In this document: positions 24,577 through 33,600 of the stretch, in pieces
Position numbering within the stretch: position 1 is the stretch's first letter
Layout of the letters: every line of letters begins with the position of its first letter
Assembly (NCBI GenBank): GCA_035561515.1
Contig: DATMXP010000053.1
Location: forward strand, 41,912-105,911
DNA from: Terriglobales bacterium
GTDB taxonomy: Bacteria > Acidobacteriota > Terriglobia > Terriglobales > Acidobacteriaceae
Length of the DNA: 64,000 nucleotides
Direction of reading: 5' to 3'
Made by a program: the position numbers and the translations under genes
Notes under the pieces: model-generated
Database searches by the model: none
Told to the model about the DNA's origin: nothing
Seen by the model: the letters and a program-made list of their open reading frames with translations, nothing else

Positions 24577-25716
24577 TTAATTTCCGATCAACACGGCCTC
24601 GACTTTCGCTGCTGCATCGTCCTGCATGTGTGGCAACACATGGGAATACACGTCAAGCGTAAACGCTGCGCTCGTGTGGCCCAGCTGCTCAGAGACGACT
24701 TTCGGTGAAACGCCAACCGTCAACGCTAACGTCGCCGCGGTATGCCGCAGGTCGTAGAGTCTGATGTTCGGCAGTCCGGCCTTTTTCAAGATGGGTTTGA
24801 AGTGCTTGTAAACCAGGCTATTCACATTCACCGGTCTTCCGAACTCCGTAACAAATATCAGGTCCACTGCCTCCGGCCATTCTTCGGGGTCAACAACTGG
24901 ATGTGCCGATTGCAACCGCCGTAGTTCCTTCAGTCTCGCGAGAATCCAATTCTGTAATCTGATGAGTCTTCTACTGCCGGCCCGTTTCGTCTCCCCATAT
25001 TCCCACTGGCCCGTAGGTCCTTTCCGCAACGTCCGTTTAATGCTGACAGTTCCGCGTTCCCAGTCGATGTCCTGCCACTTGAGTCCGATGTACTCGCTCG
25101 GACGCATTCCAGTCGTAATGGCGACGGCGAATAAGGTTCCATACATCGTCGGCAGAGCAAACTTCAAGAATGTCTTGGCCTCCTCGACGCTGAGCACGCG
25201 CATCTCACGCCTTCGGATTCGGGGCAGCTTCAGGCCCTTGGTTGGCACTTCCAAGATCATTTCCCACCGCAAAGCTTGTCTGAAGGCGGCATTGAGGACC
25301 CAATGAGCGCCCTGGACTGTCCTCGGCGACAGTCCACGGTCCGACATCTGTTGGTACACACCTTGCACATCCAGGGGCTTGATTCCTACGATGGGATTTT
25401 TCCCAAGCGATGGACGGATATATTTCGCCAGCAGACTCTCGTAGCTTTCGTATGTCTTGCTGCAAATTTGCGGCTTGATTGTCTTGAGCCATTGATCGAG
25501 ATACTGATCCAACTGAATCTTTGCACCATCTCGCTCAATGTAGGCACCAAGGTCGTTGATTTTCTTTCCGAGAAACTTCTGCGCCTGCCGCAGAGAGCCA
25601 TGAACAGTACGGTTGTAATAACTGCGTTGTTTGGTTTGCGGATCAGAGCCCATCGGAATGCGAATCATCCGGGTATTGTCGCGAACTGCGATGATCTGAC
25701 CTAATTTGCGAGACAT
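24577..25716 (-). CDS. Tyrosine-type site-specific integrase (first of two)
   Basis: 379 residues from the ATG at 25716 (MSRKLGQ, matching the start of its neighbour); the frame is open to 25749. It has an N-terminal arm-type domain ('SYYNRTVHGSLRQAQKFLGK'), a core-binding domain ('LDQWLKTIKPQICSKTYESY') and a catalytic domain with Arg in 'TGMRPSEYIGLKWQDIDW', His-x-x-Arg in 'LYDLRHTAATLAL', 'EQLGH' and Tyr in 'FTLDVYSHV'. All catalytic residues are present. It cuts and rejoins element and chromosome att sites. It is about half-identical by eye to the next integrase gene, so the pair is a tandem duplication or a two-recombinase module. Confidence 0.92.
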   Translation of the reverse strand: MSRKLGQIIAVRDNTRMIRIPMGSDPQTKQRSYYNRTVHGSLRQAQKFLGKKINDLGAYIERDGAKIQLDQYLDQWLKTIKPQICSKTYESYESLLAKYIRPSLGKNPIVGIKPLDVQGVYQQMSDRGLSPRTVQGAHWVLNAAFRQALRWEMILEVPTKGLKLPRIRRREMRVLSVEEAKTFLKFALPTMYGTLFAVAITTGMRPSEYIGLKWQDIDWERGTVSIKRTLRKGPTGQWEYGETKRAGSRRLIRLQNWILARLKELRRLQSAHPVVDPEEWPEAVDLIFVTEFGRPVNVNSLVYKHFKPILKKAGLPNIRLYDLRHTAATLALTVGVSPKVVSEQLGHTSAAFTLDVYSHVLPHMQDDAAAKVEAVLIGN

Positions 25717-25770
25717 GGGGACACGTTCCTTTCTGTGCCGCATGCACACAAGATCGGCACCAGTTACTTT

Positions 25771-26925
25771 CTAAGAATTGAAGGGGGATCTGGATTGCAG
25801 CGAGAGGCCGTCTAGAAGGGCCGCTTCCATCTTTGCGGCAGCTTCGGCCTGCATGTGCGGAAGCACGTGAGAGTAGGTATCCAGTGTGAACGCCGCACTC
25901 GCGTGTCCGAGTTGCTCGGACACTACTTTTGGAGGCACGCCTATTGTGAGGGCAAGTGTGGCACACGTATGGCGGAGATCGTAGAGCCGAATGTTCGGCA
26001 AACCAGCTTCCCGCAGGAGCGACTTGAAATACTTCTTGACCAGGTACTCCTCGTTGATCGGCTCACCACGATCGGTGGTAAAGATCAGATCCGCGAATAC
26101 CGAACCTGACGCTGGCCGAGATTTCTCGGCCTTTTTCCGGAGGAGATCCATAACCCACGTTTGCAGCTTAACGACTCGGCGACTCCGGGCCCGCTTCGTG
26201 TCCGCAAAGCTCCATTGGCCTTCGTGCCTGTGAAGAGCTCGAGCGATACTGACGGTTCCGTGATCCCAGTCAATGTCCCGCCAGCAGAGAGCAAAGTATT
26301 CGCTGGGGCGCATTCCGGTAGTGAGGGCTACGGCAAAAAGGCAAGCTTGCGGAGATTTCAATGCAGTCTTTAGAAATAGCCGAGCTTGTTCGGTCGTCAA
26401 CGCTTGCATTTCTCTTTGGCGCTGAGAGGGAATCTCCACTCCTCGCGTCGGATCAGTAAGGAGCAACTGCCAACGCACGGCCTGTCGCATTGCCGCGCGC
26501 AAGACGGCATGTGCATATCGAACCGTCCTGGCCGAGAGCTTCCGGTCAATCATGGTCTGATATGCGGCCTGGATTTCAAGAGGCGAGAGGGAGGCCAACA
26601 TTTTCTCGCCGAGCGCCGGACGGATGTATCGCCGCAGTATGGCTGCGTAGTCGCTATACGTCTTCGCGCGAACTTTGGGTTTGACGGCCGTTTTCAGCCA
26701 GTGATCCAGGAATTCATCTACTGTGACCTGAAGACTTTCGACGCCACGGGATAAGCCTCGTTCATGCAATCTCTTTGTTAAGTACGCCTGTGCGTGACGC
26801 AAGGAACCGTAGATTGTTCGATTGTGGTAGATGCGCTTGCGCGTTTCGCGATCGCGCCCGAGATAAACGCGAACGAGCCAATGACGCTCGCCTCGCGCAA
26901 TGATCTGACCAACTTTACGAGGCAT
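25771..26925 (-). CDS. Tyrosine-type site-specific integrase (second of two)
   Basis: 384 residues from the ATG at 26925, which has a strong AAAGGAG 5 bases upstream. The domains match its neighbour: arm-type ('RIYHNRTIYGSLRHAQAYLT'), core-binding ('LDHWLKTAVKPKVRAKTYSD') and catalytic with Arg in 'TGMRPSEYFALCWRDIDW', HxxR in 'LYDLRHTCATLAL', 'EQLGH' and Tyr in 'FTLDTYSHV'. The gene ends 54 bases before the first integrase gene starts. The same frame continues upstream into an ArdC-like remnant, which is not expected to be part of the integrase because of the good ribosome binding site at 26925. Confidence 0.92.
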   Translation of the reverse strand: MPRKVGQIIARGERHWLVRVYLGRDRETRKRIYHNRTIYGSLRHAQAYLTKRLHERGLSRGVESLQVTVDEFLDHWLKTAVKPKVRAKTYSDYAAILRRYIRPALGEKMLASLSPLEIQAAYQTMIDRKLSARTVRYAHAVLRAAMRQAVRWQLLLTDPTRGVEIPSQRQREMQALTTEQARLFLKTALKSPQACLFAVALTTGMRPSEYFALCWRDIDWDHGTVSIARALHRHEGQWSFADTKRARSRRVVKLQTWVMDLLRKKAEKSRPASGSVFADLIFTTDRGEPINEEYLVKKYFKSLLREAGLPNIRLYDLRHTCATLALTIGVPPKVVSEQLGHASAAFTLDTYSHVLPHMQAEAAAKMEAALLDGLSLQSRSPFNS

Positions 26926-27078
26926 ATTTCTCCTTTCGCCGGAAACAGGTACAGTCTGCCGTGCAATCAACATCACATTGCCAAAGCTGTAATCGTGGAA
27001 CCGTGCCATGCCCGACAGATATTCGGTAAGCACTTCACTGTGGCCTGATTCGAGCGACTGAACGATACTCGACTGCAT
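26926..27078 (-). pseudogene. N-terminal remnant of an ArdC-like ssDNA-binding antirestriction protein
   Basis: An ATG at 27078 starts about 40 residues that resemble ArdC-like N-terminal domains: 'EYLSGMARFHDYSFGNVMLI' (the family reads A..HrYSf.N.llI..Q). After 'ARQTVPVSGERRN' the similarity ends and the frame runs into the integrase. So only the first part of the gene is left, joined in frame to the recombinase. ArdC-type proteins protect incoming conjugative DNA, so this is a trace of a mobile element. Confidence 0.55.
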
Positions 27079-27444
27079 CTTTGGTTCGGCTCTTGATTTC
27101 TTCTAATTTCATTGTTTTTCCGTTCTACGCCGTTTCCGGCTTGTTTTTTTCTTCACTTGAAGCGGCAGCGGGAAAAAACAAGCCGGAGCGGTGCGAAGGG
27201 CAGAACGGCAGCCGAGGGAGGGTGGCAGGGCGCGAGTGGCGGCGCGGTGCGTGACAAACACGTTTTACCGTTTGGCGCGACACCGGCGCATCAGCCCGAG
27301 CGTCCGAGCGTGCTGCGATCTCTGCGGCGTCCACTTGAAAGAAGGCGAGAGTGGGGTAAAGATGCACGGAGTGCCGCCGCCGTATTTTGGAGTTGCATTG
27401 CCGTAGGTATGAGCTATCTTCGTTGTACACGAAAGGAAAAAAGC
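27079..27444. other. Intergenic region with purine-rich sequence and an inverted repeat
   Basis: About 370 bases between the ArdC remnant and the SIR2-like gene. It contains the long inverted repeat described separately. A short plus-strand frame ending at 27406 contains 'CDLCGVHLKEGESGVKMHG', a CxxC ribbon-like piece that could be the end of a small zinc protein. I cannot support it as a gene. Confidence 0.35.
27136..27186. repeat. Inverted repeat, 14-bp perfect arms
   Basis: CCGGCTTGTTTTTT (27136-27149) and AAAAAACAAGCCGG (27173-27186) pair perfectly around a 23-base loop. The loop itself holds a small CTTCA/TGAAG hairpin. It lies just upstream of the ArdC remnant. It could be a two-way terminator or part of a transfer or replication origin of the mobile element. 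Confidence 0.65.
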
Positions 27445-28551
27445 TTGAGCCGCACGGCATACATTCTGGGTGCAGGATTTTCCCACTACGCGGGATTGCC
27501 TCTGCAATCAGATTTCACCAAAGAATTGCTCGCAGCTCGCGACTACGGTTCGGGGCCAAGCCGTGCGATGGTTGGATTCCTGGATCGATTTATCCATGAC
27601 GTGTTCGACCACTCGAAGCAGGCGGATGCGAAATATTGGCCGGAACTTGAGGATGTGTTTACGTGTATCGATCTGGCAGCGAACACTGGACATCATTTGG
27701 GATCGTTGTATTCACCAGCGAGATTGCGGACTGTACGAAGAGTTCTGATCGCCCGAATCATGCGAATGCTGCACCACAAGTATTCATCGGCCGCGAAGCG
27801 GCAGACGCCGGACCTGAAACGCTTGTTCCACTTCGTAGAGTCAGTCGATCCAGAGAACGCGACGTTTATCAGTTTGAATTGGGACGTTTCGCTTGAGTCG
27901 GTTTGCCTCGATCGCAAGAAGAGTTGCGGAATTTCGTATGGGCACGGAATTAACGCCGCATCCTTTCCTGACTCAGGGCAAGTAATCGAATCAGAGAAGG
28001 AATCTGGGGACCCATTGTTCAAGATCACTAAAATGCACGGATCAATCAATTGGCTCTATTGCGATTGCTGCCGGCGTGTGTTTTGGTTCCATCCATCGGA
28101 AGTCACACATATTGCGGATCAGATTTTGAGCAAGGAAGAGTGGCGGGAGATTCGCCCGGATACGGCAGCGAAGCCGCGGTGGGAATGTGCAAGGTGCTCG
28201 GGCGTGGTGCTGGGGACCCGAATAGCCACATTCAGCTATCGCAAGGCGCTTGATTTCCGGATGTTTCAGATTTCGTGGTTCCGGGCAGAGGCGGCATTAC
28301 GGCAATGTTCCAGGTGGGTGTTTGTGGGCTATTCGCTTCCGGGAGCGGATTACGAGTTCAAGCAATTGTTGAAGCGTGTTGAACTTTCGAAACGGACACG
28401 CCCCACCATCTTCGCCGTCACTGGCGGCAGCCCGGAAGCTGTAGACAAAGCGAGACTGAACTACAGGCGCTTTTTTGGACGAAGCATTGAGGTCGGCAAG
28501 ACCTTTTTCAGCGAGGGGCTTTCCAAATCCGTGGTGTCGCAAATTGTTTAG
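27445..28551 (+). CDS. SIR2-like domain protein, putative NAD-consuming defence effector
   Basis: The frame is open from 27112. I choose the TTG at 27445, preceded by AAAGGA at 8 bases and starting directly at the fold; the ATG at 27409 has no good ribosome site. The 368-residue protein has the SIR2 NAD-binding loop 'GAGFSHYAGLP' (9-19), 'SLNWD' (143-147, the N/D pair), 'KMHGSINW' with the likely catalytic His at 198, two CxxC pairs (206/209, 248/251) for a zinc ribbon, and the C-terminal 'WVFVGYSLPGADYEFKQLLK'. Such proteins deplete NAD+ during phage infection in several known systems. It is followed by HEPN-like and nuclease-like genes on the same strand. Confidence 0.8.
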   Translation: MSRTAYILGAGFSHYAGLPLQSDFTKELLAARDYGSGPSRAMVGFLDRFIHDVFDHSKQADAKYWPELEDVFTCIDLAANTGHHLGSLYSPARLRTVRRVLIARIMRMLHHKYSSAAKRQTPDLKRLFHFVESVDPENATFISLNWDVSLESVCLDRKKSCGISYGHGINAASFPDSGQVIESEKESGDPLFKITKMHGSINWLYCDCCRRVFWFHPSEVTHIADQILSKEEWREIRPDTAAKPRWECARCSGVVLGTRIATFSYRKALDFRMFQISWFRAEAALRQCSRWVFVGYSLPGADYEFKQLLKRVELSKRTRPTIFAVTGGSPEAVDKARLNYRRFFGRSIEVGKTFFSEGLSKSVVSQIV

Positions 28552-28604
28552 GCAAGACCCATGGCGAGGCCGCGCAAGTTGCTATAAACAACGGAGATAC
28601 CGCT

Positions 28605-29315
28605 ATGCACCACGATTTCGATCCGGAACGCTTAAGACCCCACGAGTTCGTTTGCGAACCGGATCCGCGCAGCAAGATGTGGGTCCGTATTGACCGAGCT
28701 GCTGGCACGATCCGCGCGGCGGAGATGAGTGATCACCACAGCGACATAGCGGGGGTATCGCTGCATGCGGGCGTTCCGCAGGATATTGCGGTACAGTTTG
28801 AAACCGCTCGCAATGTTTACCTATATGCGTGGTTTGTGTATCGCTTTTACCCCGTCGCGGAGCATCAGAGTCTTGCGTGTTTGGAATTGGCTTTGCGGGA
28901 CCGGCTAAAAGACGACATCCAGACCGGTAGGGTCAATAGTCGTGGCAAAAGGCCTATGCTACGGGCGCTCTTGAAATATGCGGTAGCCCAGGGAATTGTC
29001 AGAAATGAAGGTTTTGCGACGTGGCGCAATCGAGGACAGATCAACGCGCGGGCGCGCGTTGAGATGGAGAAGATCCGAGAGATGTCAGAGAAGAACCTGA
29101 CGGAAATCTCGTGGGACGATTCCAACATACAAGTGACGCCGGCCGATCTGGAGTGGGACTATGCCGGCGTGCTGGTTGACACACTCCCGTTTATTCGCAA
29201 CGACTATGCACACGGCAGCACGAATCTCCACAATCTCGCACTTCATACTATTCAGATTGTGTGTGAGATCATCAATCAGCTCTATAAACCTCTTGATGGA
29301 AACGGCGCTCCCTAA
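28605..29315 (+). CDS. HEPN-like protein (R-x4-H motif), putative RNase
   Basis: A 236-residue helical protein. The C-terminal part has 'LPFIRNDYAHGSTNLHNLAL', where R198-x4-H203 fits the HEPN active site, followed by a helix ('HTIQIVCEIINQLY') as usual for the fold. The middle ('NVYLYAWFVYRFYPVAEHQS', 'LACLELALRDRLK') fits a helical HEPN-type bundle too. HEPN proteins with this motif are mostly RNases used in abortive infection and toxin-antitoxin systems. It starts 53 bases after the SIR2-like gene and ends 45 bases before the next one. I do not know a named family for the full protein. Confidence 0.6.
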   Translation: MHHDFDPERLRPHEFVCEPDPRSKMWVRIDRAAGTIRAAEMSDHHSDIAGVSLHAGVPQDIAVQFETARNVYLYAWFVYRFYPVAEHQSLACLELALRDRLKDDIQTGRVNSRGKRPMLRALLKYAVAQGIVRNEGFATWRNRGQINARARVEMEKIREMSEKNLTEISWDDSNIQVTPADLEWDYAGVLVDTLPFIRNDYAHGSTNLHNLALHTIQIVCEIINQLYKPLDGNGAP

Positions 29316-29360
29316 GCGAGATTGTCGCACCTAAAAATCCCAATCGAAGGGTTCAGCCTC

Positions 29361-30422
29361 ATGGGCGTACTCATACAGCGTTTGGTCTATTACGTTAAAC
29401 CGACTAAAGACCACCGAGATCTATTTGAGTGGGAAACGGCAATTGCCGTGATTTTTGTAAGGGCGGCGGAGCAAAGAGATGGCATCCACGGAGCTAGTGA
29501 GCTTCTTCGTTTTCAAGAGTGGCAGCCAATTCGTCTGATCTTGCACGACCCGTTATCGGCGCGTCGTGTCGTTGAAGAGGGCGGAGATGTCCTCGCTGCG
29601 TATCGAGTTGCCGAGGAAAAAGGAATCTCGTGTACGTTTTTTCCCGAGACATTTGCTCCCGGTGGGAAAAAGCTGAGAAGAATACTTTCGCCCGAATTGG
29701 GAGAAGCTTTTGTCGATCAAATTATTGAGTCATCTGGAGGACGGCGACTTACCTGTGCAGAATGCGGGATAGATTCTCGTAACGCCGACTACAGACTTGA
29801 TAACTGGATTCTTGAATTGAAGGACCTTCGGGAAGAGGGGCTCGAAAAAACGACTCGGCAGGAGAAGTTGGCTCAGCTCTTTTCTGCAGAGAATTGGGGC
29901 AGTCATGTTGACATTCGCGCAGGTGATCTGAAGGACAAAGAATTGATGATCTACCTTGATGTCATCGGCGGCCCCATTAAGTCTCAGGTGAGATCGGCTG
30001 CCGACCAGATTAGAAAGACGATGGACCGGATCGGCAACTCGGATCTAAATGGCGGTCTTATATTCTTGAATACTGGATACGGCAGCCTGCCACCATCCGT
30101 CTTTGAAAAACTGGTCGAGAGATATGCGGCAAAGTACCCCGCCGAAATCGGGTTCTGTATTTGCATTAGTGCTTGGGTACTTACCAACGGATTTGATTGG
30201 GAGATACTGTTTAGTTTTCATCCTCTTGAATCGCCACATCCGATCGTCAAGAAAGTTGGCGACGCCTTTTCGGCAGTGACGAACGAATTGATGACCGAAT
30301 GGGCGCGGTCAGGGTTCAAGGCGCAGCGCCCGGTCATGCCCCTGAAACCCATTGCTTTTGAGATTGCAGGACGTTCGTTTTCGTGGGAGCCCGAGCGCAT
30401 CCCCCAGACGTGGCGTGAGTGA
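29361..30422 (+). CDS. Unknown protein with D...ExK nuclease-like signature
   Basis: 353 residues from the ATG at 29361, with GAAGGG 9 bases upstream; a TTG at 29322 is possible. I do not recognise the family. Around residues 132-170 it has a CxxC ('CAEC') followed by 'NADYRLDNWILELKDLREEG', where D147 and E152-x-K154 resemble the core of PD-(D/E)xK nucleases. Further on, 'KELMIYLDVIGGPIKSQVRS' is a beta-alpha unit. It ends with a Trp-rich tail. It is the third gene of a co-directional set with SIR2-like and HEPN-like genes, and meets the Gabija-like operon tail to tail. Its low similarity to known families by eye makes it worth a profile search. Confidence 0.55.
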   Translation: MGVLIQRLVYYVKPTKDHRDLFEWETAIAVIFVRAAEQRDGIHGASELLRFQEWQPIRLILHDPLSARRVVEEGGDVLAAYRVAEEKGISCTFFPETFAPGGKKLRRILSPELGEAFVDQIIESSGGRRLTCAECGIDSRNADYRLDNWILELKDLREEGLEKTTRQEKLAQLFSAENWGSHVDIRAGDLKDKELMIYLDVIGGPIKSQVRSAADQIRKTMDRIGNSDLNGGLIFLNTGYGSLPPSVFEKLVERYAAKYPAEIGFCICISAWVLTNGFDWEILFSFHPLESPHPIVKKVGDAFSAVTNELMTEWARSGFKAQRPVMPLKPIAFEIAGRSFSWEPERIPQTWRE

Positions 30423-30630
30423 TTTCGCTAGTCTAAATCTACTTCAAAGGACATAAACGTGGATTGCTCTCATGCCGATGTGACGTGGTATTAATTCGAA
30501 GTATCGATGCTCAACGCTCTCTCTTCAGCAGCGTTTACAGCATGCTTTCCAGCATTTTGAACTCCTGAGAACCGTTGATGCTACCATCTGTTAGATGGCG
30601 TGCCCTGCACAAGCAGCCTCCAGTCAGGTT
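30423..30630. other. Tail-to-tail gap
   Basis: About 210 bases between converging genes (nuclease-like gene, plus; SEC-C gene, minus). A terminator serving both would be expected, but I find no hairpin with a clear T-tract. Confidence 0.35.
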
Positions 30631-33600
30631 TCACTTACTCCTTGACCCCAGTAAGCTAGCGAGGAAGTCGGACGTAACCTGATCGGCTGACACGACTTGA
30701 GTGGCAACAGTTCTGACAAATTGCATTGGGACGACCTTGCTCGTGACCAACAAGGGCACAACTCGCGGATTCTGAATACCGGTTATGCGCAGTAGTTTAT
30801 CTGGATGCGACGTAATAAAGTGGGTCCGTCGCAGATGTTTGTCCAAGTCATCTCCTGGAGCTCCGCGAAATCGCTTCAGTTGCTCAGCGACTTCGCTCAC
30901 GTTACGCGCAAACAAAAGCTCTTTGCACTCGCAGACGCAGACCACATCTTTCTTCCAAGCGAGCACATCGACGTCGCCTTTCGCTTGATTCTCGGCAGCT
31001 TCGAGTTCCGTCATGGCGACTTCCAGTCGAACATTCCAATCTTGCTCTGAGAAGAGATCTGCTACCGCCTGATTGAATTCAATTCCTCTGCGCGCATTCG
31101 CGGCCCCGGCATATCGCTTCATTCGCGTCGTATCGAAATATTCCGTTTCAAATGCGCCGGTAAAACTTTCCATGATGGTGTGACGGAAACTGTCCTCACA
31201 AAACCCAGGCGCATAGACGAGCCTGCGATCTCCAAACTCAACGATTGGTCGGGTCATCAGGGAAAGGCGGCGCCGGTATCGCCACGGGTGCCAATCCTTA
31301 TTCCTAAATGGCTTCGGGGCCGAGTCCCACTGTTCTCGCGGTTTGAGAAGAAAATTGTGCCGTATCTCCCCAACTTCGGCCGACGTGAACCCCGCTCCAG
31401 TTAGTCTCTTCGCGAAGGAATCGGCGTCCTCAACTACAACTAAGGAGCGCCGTTCAATGGCGCTTTCTTGCAGCAGTCCCGCAAGCTCCTTTAGCTTGCT
31501 CGGATTGATGCCAAACTCCTCGGTGAAGCTCTCTACGAACTCGTGCCCGAAAACTTCTTCTTCCGTTTTTGTCCCCTCTGAGCGAGGCGAGAACAGCTCG
31601 CCATAGTTCTTGATTGCAGTAATGTGGGTGCGCTCGAAGTGACTGGCGATGTAGGGTCGCATTACGTTCACGAAGTTATCGCCAAATGTGAATTCACCCA
31701 ATTCGGAGATGCGCATGGAGGGTTCGGTACAGCCAGCGCGCACGGCGTCCGAGTGGGCGGCCGTCGCGACCAGCAGAAGAACCTGGGTCGCAAGGTAGTC
31801 GATATCAGCTTGGCTTGCCCGCCGACCGTCCTTCAGTGGTGAAGTGCAAACTGCCATCTCGATGAGGATGCGATCGACGATTTGAGTGCGATCGCGTTTT
31901 TCCTGTACCGCCTGTGTCGCCTTGAGAACATCAACCCGGTCTTTGTGTAACGAAAATAGAGCTCGTGCGGTTCGTTGCCAACGGTCATGTTCATAAAGCA
32001 GCCGTTCGTGGTTTTGAAGGCATTTCACGATGAAATTGACGCGATCGATTTCCCCGAGCCGGGAATGAACTCTCTTCCACAAAGCATCGACGAGTTTGTT
32101 CAATGCTGAATTGGCTGATTCCACCGCGTCAATCCTCGAAGGAACCTTGAGGCCGGCTTCTTGGGCCGTGTTGATTGTGCCGAACGCGATTTCATCGTCG
32201 TGGAGGAGTTCGGGGAGATTGTTATCGAATACTCTGAGGTAGTCGCGTACGTCGTGGGCTGGGATGAGATGCATGAAACGGTCATCATCCGAGAGCGCTA
32301 AAGAGGCCAGGATCTGAGCGGCCCGTGATTCCAAGTCTTTCACCCTCGCCAGAGTCAGTGCACTCTCGACGAAGGCGCTCACTAGGAGACGCTCAGCATT
32401 GTTCTTAGCCGAATATGCCATCGCTAGAAGTCCAATCGGCAAACGCAGCGAAATAATTCGGCCAGCAATGCGCATAGGTATAGAACCCGTAGCTTTGATT
32501 TCCTGCACTCCCTCCGGTGTCCAATTCTCGTGAGCCACAATCTGGGACACATCCAAGTCAAAAATTACGTTTTGCCCACCCAATTCGGGCACTTGTCGGT
32601 CTAATGCGGGCGCGACCTTCTCGACCCAATTGAGCGCGCTTTCCCAGAGGTCGTATACCAGGCGACGCCGATCCGGATGGGAGGCACTGGTTGAGCAATC
32701 GACCCACCATGCACGATCCGCCGTCTCTATGGCACCTCCCAATACGCCCTTTTCTACCGGACACAATGCGGCATAGGTTCTTCGTGTAGAGTCCTCATGA
32801 AAATGGGACCGCGTATGCACCTTGCGAACGCGCTCCCATGTTGCGCGGTCAGGACGATAGATGACGTGATCGTCCATGCCTGAGCGGTGTTCGTTTCGCA
32901 ACGCAAAGATGAATTCTGGTCCGTATGAAATAAGATTGAAAAGACCGTCGCCTTGATCCCGCGGTACGAGACGAAAATCGTGGTGCGTCCACATCGAATA
33001 CAAATTCGCATCGCTGTGAGCTTCCACTCGAACTCCGAGTTCTTCTAGAGCACGGCGCTGCATAGACATCTTCCAGAGGAGCAGCTTCCATCGGTGTTCA
33101 TTCACGATTAGTCGATCCAGATCGGCTGAAGACCATACTTGAATAGCGCATTGCGGTGGCAGTCGCGTTGGAAGTGCTATTGCACACCCTCTCCAAACAC
33201 CGCCGATCACAACCAGAGTCAATCCACCGCGGCATCGTCCCTCTTCCAGGAAGCGATGGCAACTCGCGATCACGAAATCGTCCAGCATGTCACGGAACGG
33301 TGGACTCCAAACCGAAGACGGCCCATTCTGCGCGATTTCGTTGACATCGTCGTGCAAGAAGAGAATATGCAGGAACTTATCCTCATCGAAACGAAATGCA
33401 GTTTGACTCACGCCAGGCCTCAGCACTTCTTTTTGTTCTGGCAGCAGTGAAGTCAAGAAATCACCGGTTGAGATACCCCTTGTTAATTCCCTCAGTGTCC
33501 GTGGTCCTTGCACCCGGTGAAGGCTGTTTGCCAAACCACGGAGCAAGCCAAGATCGCGCACCTCGGAGAGGATGTGCATCACGATACTCATTGGCAATGC

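Noticed and set aside
27112..27444. Longer N-terminus for the SIR2-like protein
   Set aside because: The extension is Arg/Gly-rich from GC-rich intergenic DNA, covers the inverted repeat, and the TTG at 27445 has a better ribosome site.
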